From NCBI GenBank assembly GCA_947367165.1, contig CANBCO010000027.1:1-6079 (forward strand): a DNA stretch of 6,079 nt, written 5' to 3'. Position 1 is the stretch's first letter. Each line of letters opens with the position of its first letter. Positions 1-5,015 of this stretch are shown one piece after another. Both the position numbers and the translations under genes were made by a program. This DNA is from an uncultured Coriobacteriaceae bacterium. GTDB lineage: Bacteria > Actinomycetota > Coriobacteriia > Coriobacteriales > Atopobiaceae. The notes below the pieces were generated by a model. That model saw only the letters and a list, made by a program, of their open reading frames with translations, was not told the origin of the DNA and did no database searches.

Positions 1-530
1 CCCTAAAACACTTAGATCTCTTTGGCTCAATCATTTTGCCGTTTTGCCTAGCTTTGATGCATGCGCCTGTCTTTGGTTTTGCAAAACCAGTCCCTTTTGA
101 TCCAAGACGCCTAAAAAACCCCAGAAGAGATTCGCTTATGGTGGCTTTTGCAGGACCTTTGTCAAACTTTTTCCAAGCCGTAATAGGGTCGATGCTCTTT
201 AGAATTATTATCTCTTGTAATCCTGCCTTACTGTATCAAGGAAGCATCGTATTAGAATTATTGATACTCTATGTCATGGTTAACTTAATTTTATGTTTCT
301 TTAATTTGATTCCTCTTCCACCTTTAGACGGGTCTCATATTTTTGCCTATTTCTTACACGGAAAAGCACTTTACAAGTACTATCAGCTGCAACGCTACTC
401 GATGCCTATTTTGTTTGCGCTTCTATTCTTAGTCCCATGGCTTCTTAAGTTTGACCCTTTGAACTGGTACTTTAACGTTACTGCCTATCCAATTGCAAAT
501 GCGTTTTTATTTAACGGAATACTCTCATGA
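1..530 (+). CDS. Site-2 protease family (M50) membrane metalloprotease, 5'-truncated
   Basis: This is the C-terminal part of an intramembrane zinc metalloprotease. The reading frame is open from base 3 to the edge, giving 175 visible residues. The TTG at 36 is therefore only an internal codon, and the true start lies outside the window. Visible marks of the family are the FGFAKPVPFDPRRLKNPRR stretch, then AFAGPLSN, then NLIPLPPLDGSHIF. The Asp of LDG (codon 327-329) is the expected third zinc ligand. The HExxH motif should lie upstream and cannot be checked. Hydrophobic segments surround these motifs, including one before LDG and one near the C-terminus (MPILFALLFLVPWLL), so it should be an integral membrane protein. 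The short form without a visible PDZ domain resembles the YwhC/Rv1823-like group, whose substrates are mostly unknown. The stop overlaps the scpA start by 4 nt, so the two are probably translated in tandem. The gene is more AT-rich than its neighbours, which fits membrane-protein codon content. Confidence 0.9.
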   Translation, partial: LKHLDLFGSIILPFCLALMHAPVFGFAKPVPFDPRRLKNPRRDSLMVAFAGPLSNFFQAVIGSMLFRIIISCNPALLYQGSIVLELLILYVMVNLILCFFNLIPLPPLDGSHIFAYFLHGKALYKYYQLQRYSMPILFALLFLVPWLLKFDPLNWYFNVTAYPIANAFLFNGILS

Positions 531-1267
531 GCTATACCGTACAAACAAAGGTATTTACCGGCCCTTTTGACCTTTTGCTCTCTTTGGTCTCGAGAGATAA
601 AGTCTCTATAGAAGACATTAATCTTGCAAATATCGCAGACCAATACCTTGCTGAGATGGCTTTAATTGAAGAGGTTGATTTGGAAGTTGCTTCAGACTTT
701 GTCTTTGTAGCAGCCGCACTTCTTGTTATTAAAAGCGGCTATTATTTGCCGGTAGATGCAGAGATTCAAGATGATTTTCTAGATGAGGTTCCGCTATCGC
801 AAGAAGAGGCACTCGCTTTTTTAACAAAGCGCCTTCTTCGCTACCGAGCATATCGCCAAGCTGCAAGCTACCTTGAGAAGGCAAGTAGAGAAGCTCAAAA
901 AAAATTTCAACGCGTCGCTCCGCTCCCTCATGATTTTTCTACCGTTCAGCCTGATTATTTAGAAGGCACAACGCTTGCTGGTTTTGCTACAGTTGCAGCC
1001 CACGTGTTTGCAAGGCACGACGCGGAGATTTTATCGGCTGAGCACATTAGAAAAAAACGGGTTTCACTTAAACACACGGCAACTCTTCTTATGCATGCTA
1101 TTAAAACAAAGAAAAGACTCTCGTTTTCAGAGCTATTTGACCAAATTGTAGAGCCTGAAGAAGTCGTGGTAAACTTTTTAGCCGTGCTTGATTTGCTTCG
1201 CAAAGGAGAAATTGAGGCGTATCAAAAAAGCCCATTTGTTGACATTGAGCTATCGCTAAAGGAGTAA
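527..1267 (+). CDS. scpA: Segregation and condensation protein A
   Basis: ScpA is the kleisin subunit of the bacterial SMC-ScpAB condensin. It bridges the SMC heads, binds a ScpB dimer and helps organise and segregate the chromosome. The protein is 246 aa, normal for the family. The N-terminal SMC-neck-binding domain (about residues 6-75) carries the hallmark FTGPFDLLLSLV, then INLANIADQYL and a helix ending in VIKSGYYLP. A charged middle segment (about 85-135) follows. The C-terminal winged helix (about 185-240) includes KKRLSFSELFD and VVNFLAVLDLLRKGEIEAYQ, the usual kleisin C-terminal signature. The start is the ATG within the ATGA overlap with the protease gene. Only a weak SD-like CGGA (515-518) lies in front of it, so reinitiation after the upstream stop is likely. 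scpB follows 3 nt downstream, the standard pairing. No smc gene is visible here. Confidence 0.95.
   Translation: MSYTVQTKVFTGPFDLLLSLVSRDKVSIEDINLANIADQYLAEMALIEEVDLEVASDFVFVAAALLVIKSGYYLPVDAEIQDDFLDEVPLSQEEALAFLTKRLLRYRAYRQAASYLEKASREAQKKFQRVAPLPHDFSTVQPDYLEGTTLAGFATVAAHVFARHDAEILSAEHIRKKRVSLKHTATLLMHAIKTKKRLSFSELFDQIVEPEEVVVNFLAVLDLLRKGEIEAYQKSPFVDIELSLKE
1258..1264 (+). promoter_or_regulatory. Ribosome binding site of scpB
   Basis: AAAGGAG lies 6 nt before the scpB ATG and inside the last codons of scpA. It is the strongest, best spaced SD in the window and supports start 1271. Because scpA must be translated through it, scpB output is probably coupled to scpA translation. Confidence 0.75.
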
Positions 1268-1270
1268 TCT

Positions 1271-1876
1271 ATGAATACGCAGCAAAAAAAGGCAGTTTTA
1301 GAAGCCGTATTGTTTTTAGAGTCTGAGCCAGTGCCTCTGGGACAGCTTGCAGAAGCGATTGCGGAATCTTTAGAGGTAACTCACAATTTTTTAGGAGAGA
1401 TGGCTTTAGAACGTGCCACACATGAAGCTGGCGTCATCTTAGAAGAAATTGCTGGTAAATGGCAGTTTTGTACCAATCCGCTCTATTTTGACGAACTTTC
1501 TGCCTACGTGGCCGAGAAAAAACAACGCCCTCTTTCTGAAGCCGCACTTGAGGTGTTAGCTGTTGTTGCCTACACACAGCCTACTACCCGTGAAACCATT
1601 CGCTCTATTAGGGGAGTGAACTCTGATTCTATCCTGTCTACGCTCATCTCTAGAGGGCTTGTAAAAGAGGTAGGAAAAGCTGAGGCTCCAAGTAACGCGC
1701 GCTTATACGGCACGACTACCGCTTTCTTGTCGCACTTTGGACTTGCGAGCACAAAAGACCTTCCTTCTCTTGCTGAGTTTTCTTCTAATGAAGAAGCAGC
1801 GCGCTTTATTGCAGAGCGTCTCAAATCTTCTCAAGCCGATAACCTACAGCTTGTTTCTGGAGAAGCCGATGAGTGA
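1271..1876 (+). CDS. scpB: Segregation and condensation protein B
   Basis: ScpB dimerises and binds the middle of ScpA to complete the SMC condensin complex. The 201-aa product has two winged-helix domains. The first (about residues 5-82) starts with KAVLEAVLFLESEPVPL and includes the AGKWQFCTNP strand pair. The second (about 88-160) carries the strongly conserved LSEAALEVLAVVAYTQP and IRGVNSD, then RGLVKEVG, RLYGTT and FGL. The C-terminal 40 residues are poorly conserved and probably flexible. The start is ATG 1271, with a strong SD (AAAGGAG, 1258-1264) sitting in the last codons of scpA, so it is well placed for high translation. It overlaps the next gene by 8 nt. Nothing in the sequence looks damaged. 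Confidence 0.95.
   Translation: MNTQQKKAVLEAVLFLESEPVPLGQLAEAIAESLEVTHNFLGEMALERATHEAGVILEEIAGKWQFCTNPLYFDELSAYVAEKKQRPLSEAALEVLAVVAYTQPTTRETIRSIRGVNSDSILSTLISRGLVKEVGKAEAPSNARLYGTTTAFLSHFGLASTKDLPSLAEFSSNEEAARFIAERLKSSQADNLQLVSGEADE
1859..1862 (+). promoter_or_regulatory. Ribosome binding site deciding the rluB start
   Basis: GGAG followed by AAG lies 6 nt before ATG 1869, inside the end of scpB. The next in-frame ATG (1896), directly before the S4 domain, has no SD in front of it. This favours 1869 as the start and implies coupling to scpB translation. Confidence 0.65.
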
Positions 1877-2669
1877 TGATGCTCACCTTCATACGATGCG
1901 CCTTCAGAGGTTTCTAGCACGTGCGGGTGTAGCTTCTCGCAGAGGCAGTGAGCGACTTATGCGCGAAGGGAGGGTAAAAGTTAACGGACACGTTGCGCAA
2001 GAACTTGGAACAAAAATTTGTACCGAGACCGATGAGGTAAGCGTAGATGACATACCGGTGCATTTTTTACATGCGCATACGCATATTATGCTCTTTAAAC
2101 CAAAGGGGTACTTGTCTACCATGCACGATCCGCACGCTCGAGCAACCGTAGCCGAGCTTGTGGACACAAAAAACCATCCTGGACTTTTTTGTGTAGGAAG
2201 ACTTGATAAAGATACCACGGGGCTTTTGTTATTTACCACAGATGGAGACCTTGCAGAACATCTCCTTCATCCTCGTTTTGAAAAGGAAAAGACCTATATA
2301 GCACGTGTGCATGGCAGTCTTTCAGCTTCTGAGCAAGATGCACTTAAACAAGGGGTGTTGCTTGAAGACGGTATGACAGCTCCTGCTAAGGTAAACGTGT
2401 CTCCTGCTATAACTGATCCAGACCAAGAGGCACTCGGGCCCACAGAGCCAGGACAGTCTCTCGTAGAGCTTTCTATTCATGAGGGAAAAAAGCATATTGT
2501 AAAACGCATGCTTGCTCGGGTGGGACACCCTGTTATAGCTCTTCACAGAACTGCTTTTGGACCGCTTACGTTAACCGGTCTTTTACCCGGGCAGGCACGT
2601 GAACTATCTAAGCAAGAGGCAGAGCAAGTCTATGAGGCCTGCTCATTTGAGCCCAAATCGCTACAATAA
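1869..2669 (+). CDS. rluB: RsuA/RluB-family rRNA pseudouridine synthase
   Basis: This enzyme isomerises a uridine in rRNA to pseudouridine. By family and by position after scpB it is most likely the 23S helix 80-93 type enzyme RluB, but an RsuA-like 16S target cannot be excluded. The protein is 266 aa. It has an N-terminal S4 RNA-binding domain (residues 11-55, MRLQRFLARAGVASRRGSE then GRVKVNG), followed by the catalytic domain. The signature GRLDKDTTGLLLFTTDG (110-126) holds the catalytic Asp113, and HPRFEKEKTYIARVHG follows. The conserved C-terminal motif is present but altered: EGKKHIVKRM (205-214) where EGRNRQVRRM is usual. A loop of about 20 residues (177-197), longer than typical, precedes it. 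The start at 1869 is chosen because GGAG (1859-1862) is spaced 6 nt from it. The same frame extends upstream through scpB, but without homology. It overlaps scpB by 8 nt. Confidence 0.88.
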   Translation: MSDDAHLHTMRLQRFLARAGVASRRGSERLMREGRVKVNGHVAQELGTKICTETDEVSVDDIPVHFLHAHTHIMLFKPKGYLSTMHDPHARATVAELVDTKNHPGLFCVGRLDKDTTGLLLFTTDGDLAEHLLHPRFEKEKTYIARVHGSLSASEQDALKQGVLLEDGMTAPAKVNVSPAITDPDQEALGPTEPGQSLVELSIHEGKKHIVKRMLARVGHPVIALHRTAFGPLTLTGLLPGQARELSKQEAEQVYEACSFEPKSLQ

Positions 2670-2688
2670 ATAAGGTTGAACCCCGAAT

Positions 2689-2694
2689 AAAGGA
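2689..2694 (+). promoter_or_regulatory. Ribosome binding site of cmk
   Basis: AAAGGA lies 9 nt before ATG 2704, in the 34-nt rluB-cmk gap. It supports the chosen start and shows that cmk can be initiated independently of rluB translation, unlike the overlapping genes on either side. Confidence 0.6.
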
Positions 2695-2703
2695 TACAAC
2701 AGA

Positions 2704-3432
2704 ATGATTGTTGCACTTGATGGGCCTGCGGGCTCTGGTAAATCGACCGCTTCAAAGCAGCTTGCGCGCGAGCTAGGCTTTCTCTATCTCGATACGGGAG
2801 CCATGTATCGCTCAATTGGATACCTTGCTAAAGAAGCCGGAATTGCATTAGAAGAGGTTCCCGCGCAAGCCGAGAAGATCGCCCACATAGCTAAAGATGC
2901 ACACATTGAGATGAAGCCTTCACATAATCCGCAAGATCTTATACACGTGTGGTGCAATGGTGAGGATGTAAAGACAAAAATTCGCACACGCGATATAGAT
3001 GCCTATGCAAGCGCAGTTGCCACGTTGCCTCAAGTAAGAGAGGAATTAGTAAAAAAGCAACAAGAAATTGCGCGCTCCCAAAACGTTGTGCTAGAAGGAA
3101 GAGATACCACTACTGTAGTGTGTCCAGAAGCTCAAGTGAAAGTATATTTAGAGGCTTCTGCTGCTTCTAGAGCTTTTAGAAGAACGCTTGAAGACTACCC
3201 AAAGTTTTCACACCTTGCCAAAGAAGATATTGAAAACAGCAGGGAATACGTTGGTATTTTAAAAGAGATTGAACAGCGTGATTACCAAGATATGCATCGT
3301 GAAGTCTCTCCGCTTACCAAAGCTCATGATGCGCGCGTAATTGACTCTTCAAACTGCAGTATTGATGACGTGGTTTCCCAGTTAAAAGCACTTGTTCAAA
3401 ATGCAGAAAAGGATGCTTATGAAGCCGTATGA
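2704..3432 (+). CDS. cmk: Cytidylate kinase
   Basis: Cmk is a cytosolic kinase that phosphorylates CMP and dCMP with ATP. It recycles CMP released by RNA turnover and phospholipid synthesis. The product is 242 aa, slightly longer than the usual 220-230. The N-terminus has the P-loop GPAGSGKST (residues 7-15), then LDTGAMYRSIGYLA, the NMP-binding start typical of Cmk. NGEDVKTKIRTRDIDAYAS and PQVREELVKKQQEIA match the CMP-binding insert. The LID region includes QRDYQDMHREVSPL (191-204), followed by ARVIDSS. The nucleotide-binding motif reads LEGRDTTTVVCP (130-141), whereas GRDIGTVV is the usual form. The basic and acidic residues Arg133 and Asp134 are retained, so activity is likely. The start ATG 2704 is preceded by AAAGGA (2689-2694). 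A 34-nt gap separates it from rluB, the widest in the window. Its 3' end overlaps plsC. Confidence 0.95.
   Translation: MIVALDGPAGSGKSTASKQLARELGFLYLDTGAMYRSIGYLAKEAGIALEEVPAQAEKIAHIAKDAHIEMKPSHNPQDLIHVWCNGEDVKTKIRTRDIDAYASAVATLPQVREELVKKQQEIARSQNVVLEGRDTTTVVCPEAQVKVYLEASAASRAFRRTLEDYPKFSHLAKEDIENSREYVGILKEIEQRDYQDMHREVSPLTKAHDARVIDSSNCSIDDVVSQLKALVQNAEKDAYEAV
3407..3412 (+). promoter_or_regulatory. Ribosome binding site deciding the plsC start
   Basis: AAAAGG lies inside the end of cmk, 6 nt before ATG 3419. It abuts ATG 3413 and lies downstream of TTG 3392 and ATG 3401, so those alternatives are unlikely. It implies translational coupling of plsC to cmk. Confidence 0.55.
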
Positions 3433-4150
3433 CTTTTATTATGACCATCCTGTAAGAGAGTGGCCCTTTATAAGTAGGGGAGTTTATACCGTTATTGGTA
3501 TAGTTGCATATGGTGTCTCCAAGCTTTTATTTAGATGGAAGGTTGAAGGAGCTCAAGACTATTTAGCAGCTCAAAAACAAGCATACAGGCATGCTAAAAA
3601 AGGCACCATCCTTATTTGTAATCACGTTTCTGTGGTAGAACCTCCTATATTGGTTTCTTTTGCGTGGGCTCATCATTTTAGATTGCGCCCTTTGTATAAA
3701 ATTGAACTTGAAAAAAATAGACTAATTCGTTGGCTTTTTTCCAGAATGGGAGGAATTCCAGTTCATAGAGGAGAAGAGGACTTAAAACTTATCAAACGCT
3801 CTGCAAAGCTCCTTAATGCATCTGATTCTCTCCTTATTTTTCCTGAAGGTACGCGTGTGCACCTGGATAAAGAACCTGTGCCTTTTCATAAAGGTTTTGC
3901 TGTAATTGCAAAGATTGCAAAGACGCCTGTCTATACAGCTGCCGTAACAGGAGCAGGCCAGATTCTACCAACAGGAAAAAAGCTTCCAAGGCCGCATAAG
4001 GTTCACGTATTATTTGGCAGAGCTCTTACCCTTGATTCTTGCAGTAATCATAAGAATAGTTCAGCAATCGAAGCCCTTACTAAGGCTGGAGAAGATTCCG
4101 TGTTTTTGTTGCGTGAAACATTAAGAAAGCAGTATCCAGGATGCCAGTAA
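3419..4150 (+). CDS. plsC: 1-acyl-sn-glycerol-3-phosphate acyltransferase family protein
   Basis: PlsC-family enzymes transfer an acyl chain to lysophosphatidic acid at the inner face of the cytoplasmic membrane, making phosphatidic acid, the precursor of phospholipids. The product is 243 aa, normal for the family. A hydrophobic amphipathic N-terminal stretch (about residues 18-40) probably anchors it. Motif I is NHVSVVEPP (68-76), motif II GGIPVHRGEED (111-121), motif III FPEGTR (141-146), and motif IV lies around TPVYTAAVTGAG (169-180). His69 is the expected catalytic base, but its partner is Glu74 (HX4E) instead of the usual Asp. The other motifs are intact, so it is probably active. Position between cmk and ispH matches PlsC annotation, though the exact acyl acceptor cannot be read from sequence. 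The start at 3419 is preferred to in-frame TTG 3392 or ATG 3401 and 3413 because AAAAGG (3407-3412) is spaced correctly only for 3419. It overlaps cmk by 14 nt. Confidence 0.88.
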   Translation: MKPYDFYYDHPVREWPFISRGVYTVIGIVAYGVSKLLFRWKVEGAQDYLAAQKQAYRHAKKGTILICNHVSVVEPPILVSFAWAHHFRLRPLYKIELEKNRLIRWLFSRMGGIPVHRGEEDLKLIKRSAKLLNASDSLLIFPEGTRVHLDKEPVPFHKGFAVIAKIAKTPVYTAAVTGAGQILPTGKKLPRPHKVHVLFGRALTLDSCSNHKNSSAIEALTKAGEDSVFLLRETLRKQYPGCQ

Positions 4151-5007
4151 GTTCGCCGGAGGTTTTCTCGGCTGAATATGCTGGAGCGTGTTTTGGCGTT
4201 TCTAGAGCCCTTGACCTTACGTTAAAAACTGCTGAGAGTGCCAAAGGCCGCGTCTTTACGTTAGGCCCGCTCATTCATAATCCTCTCGTAACGCAAGAGC
4301 TTGCCAAAAAAGGAATTCGCGCGTTAGACGAAAATGATATAGAACACCTTTTGCCAACAGATACTGTCATATTGCGAACGCATGGTATAACAAAAGCGCT
4401 GTATACTCGCATATCTAAACGTACCACCCACATAGTAGATGCGACCTGTCCTTTTGTAAAAAACGTCCATACCGAGGCCCAAGCTTTTGAAGCTAATGGA
4501 TATGAGGTCGTAATAGCGGGAGAGCCCAAACATCCTGAAACGTTAGGAATCCAAGGGCAGGTCCAAAAAGCGTTCATTGTTGAAGATGCCAACGATCTCC
4601 CTCCTAACCTTATTGGCAAAAAAGTGGGCATAGTCGCTCAAACTACCCAAACGCACGAGATGCTTAATAGCATTGTGTCTGCTGCTAAACTGCATGCAAG
4701 TGAAGTAGTAGTAAAAGATACTATTTGTGATGCTACAAAAAAACGACAAGAAGCTACCGAGAGACTCGCCCAAGATGTGGACTGCATGCTTATTATAGGA
4801 GGCAAAAACTCAGCCAATACCACGCGACTCTTTGAAATTGCTTCTCGCTATACTTTGGCATTTTATATTGAAAACCCAGAAGAGGTTTCTGCTAAAGACT
4901 TTGCAAACTTTGCAAAGATAGGTATTTCAGCAGGGGCTTCCACACCAGTAGCTCACATAAAACGCGTCCGTGATATACTTAAAAATAGCAGCAAAAACAC
5001 AACATAA
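4141..5007 (+). CDS. ispH: 4-hydroxy-3-methylbut-2-enyl diphosphate reductase (IspH/LytB)
   Basis: IspH is the last enzyme of the non-mevalonate (MEP) isoprenoid pathway. It is an iron-sulfur reductase that converts HMBPP to IPP and DMAPP. The product is 288 aa, typical of the single-domain form; there is no S1-domain fusion of the kind seen in some Clostridia. The three cluster ligands are present: Cys17 in AGACFGVSRA, Cys103 in DATCPFVKNVH and Cys196 in DTICDATKKRQ. Active-site motifs are also intact: GPLIHNP (His46), RTHG (His81), GEPKHPE (His131, Glu133), AQTTQT, GGKNSANTTRL and GISAGASTP. ATG 4141 is the only start codon in the open frame before the conserved N-terminus. It overlaps plsC by 10 nt and has no convincing SD, so initiation probably depends on coupling to plsC. 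Presence of IspH implies that the host makes isoprenoids by the MEP route. Confidence 0.96.
   Translation: MPVSSPEVFSAEYAGACFGVSRALDLTLKTAESAKGRVFTLGPLIHNPLVTQELAKKGIRALDENDIEHLLPTDTVILRTHGITKALYTRISKRTTHIVDATCPFVKNVHTEAQAFEANGYEVVIAGEPKHPETLGIQGQVQKAFIVEDANDLPPNLIGKKVGIVAQTTQTHEMLNSIVSAAKLHASEVVVKDTICDATKKRQEATERLAQDVDCMLIIGGKNSANTTRLFEIASRYTLAFYIENPEEVSAKDFANFAKIGISAGASTPVAHIKRVRDILKNSSKNTT
4158..4162 (+). promoter_or_regulatory. SD-like GGAGG inside the 5' end of ispH
   Basis: GGAGG, among the best SD matches in the window, lies 14 nt after the ispH ATG rather than before it. No in-frame ATG, GTG or TTG follows at a usable distance before the cluster-ligand region. It is probably chance, or it may slow or position ribosomes. 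A function is not shown by the sequence. Confidence 0.2.
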
Positions 5008-5010
5008 GGA
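5006..5010 (+). promoter_or_regulatory. Ribosome binding site of der
   Basis: AAGGA overlaps the ispH stop codon and lies 5 nt before ATG 5016, supporting that start for der. Confidence 0.6.
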
Positions 5011-5015
5011 TTGTT

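Noticed and set aside
36..38. TTG as the start of the M50 protease
   Set aside because: The frame is open back to base 3 with family-like residues (LKHLDLFGS), and the HExxH motif must lie further upstream, so the gene is truncated by the window edge.
955..1203. An 82-codon minus-strand frame inside scpA
   Set aside because: It is antisense to the conserved C-terminal part of ScpA and has no motif or ribosome binding site.
1737..1868. Upstream extension of the rluB frame through the end of scpB from a TTG
   Set aside because: The extra 44 residues lie out of frame within scpB, have no resemblance to the family and precede a well-supported ATG with an SD at 1869.
1904..2239. A 111-codon minus-strand frame inside rluB
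   Set aside because: It is antisense to the S4 and catalytic domains, is Ser/Cys-rich and has no family signature or start signal.
2641..2652. Inverted repeat GCTCA-TT-TGAGC near the end of rluB
   Set aside because: The arms are only 5 bp with a 2-nt loop, there is no T-run, and it lies within coding sequence. It is not a credible terminator or operator.
2662..2667. TACAAT as a -10 box for a cmk promoter
   Set aside because: It matches the -10 consensus well, but no reasonable -35 hexamer is found at 15-19 nt upstream and there is no extended -10. It also overlaps the final codons of rluB, so it is probably chance.
3392..3418. Longer plsC starts at TTG 3392, ATG 3401 or ATG 3413
   Set aside because: No SD is correctly spaced for these; AAAAGG at 3407-3412 fits ATG 3419 and the family N-terminus.
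4178..4225. A 15-codon frame from ATG 4178 downstream of the internal GGAGG
   Set aside because: The spacing from GGAGG is 15 nt, too long for a normal start. The frame overlaps the conserved IspH coding region and has no sign of independent selection.
4275..4631. A 118-codon open frame on the minus strand inside ispH
   Set aside because: It lies wholly antisense to a fully conserved IspH, has no SD and reads as low-complexity Ser/Cys-rich protein with no recognisable motif. It is a shadow of the real gene.
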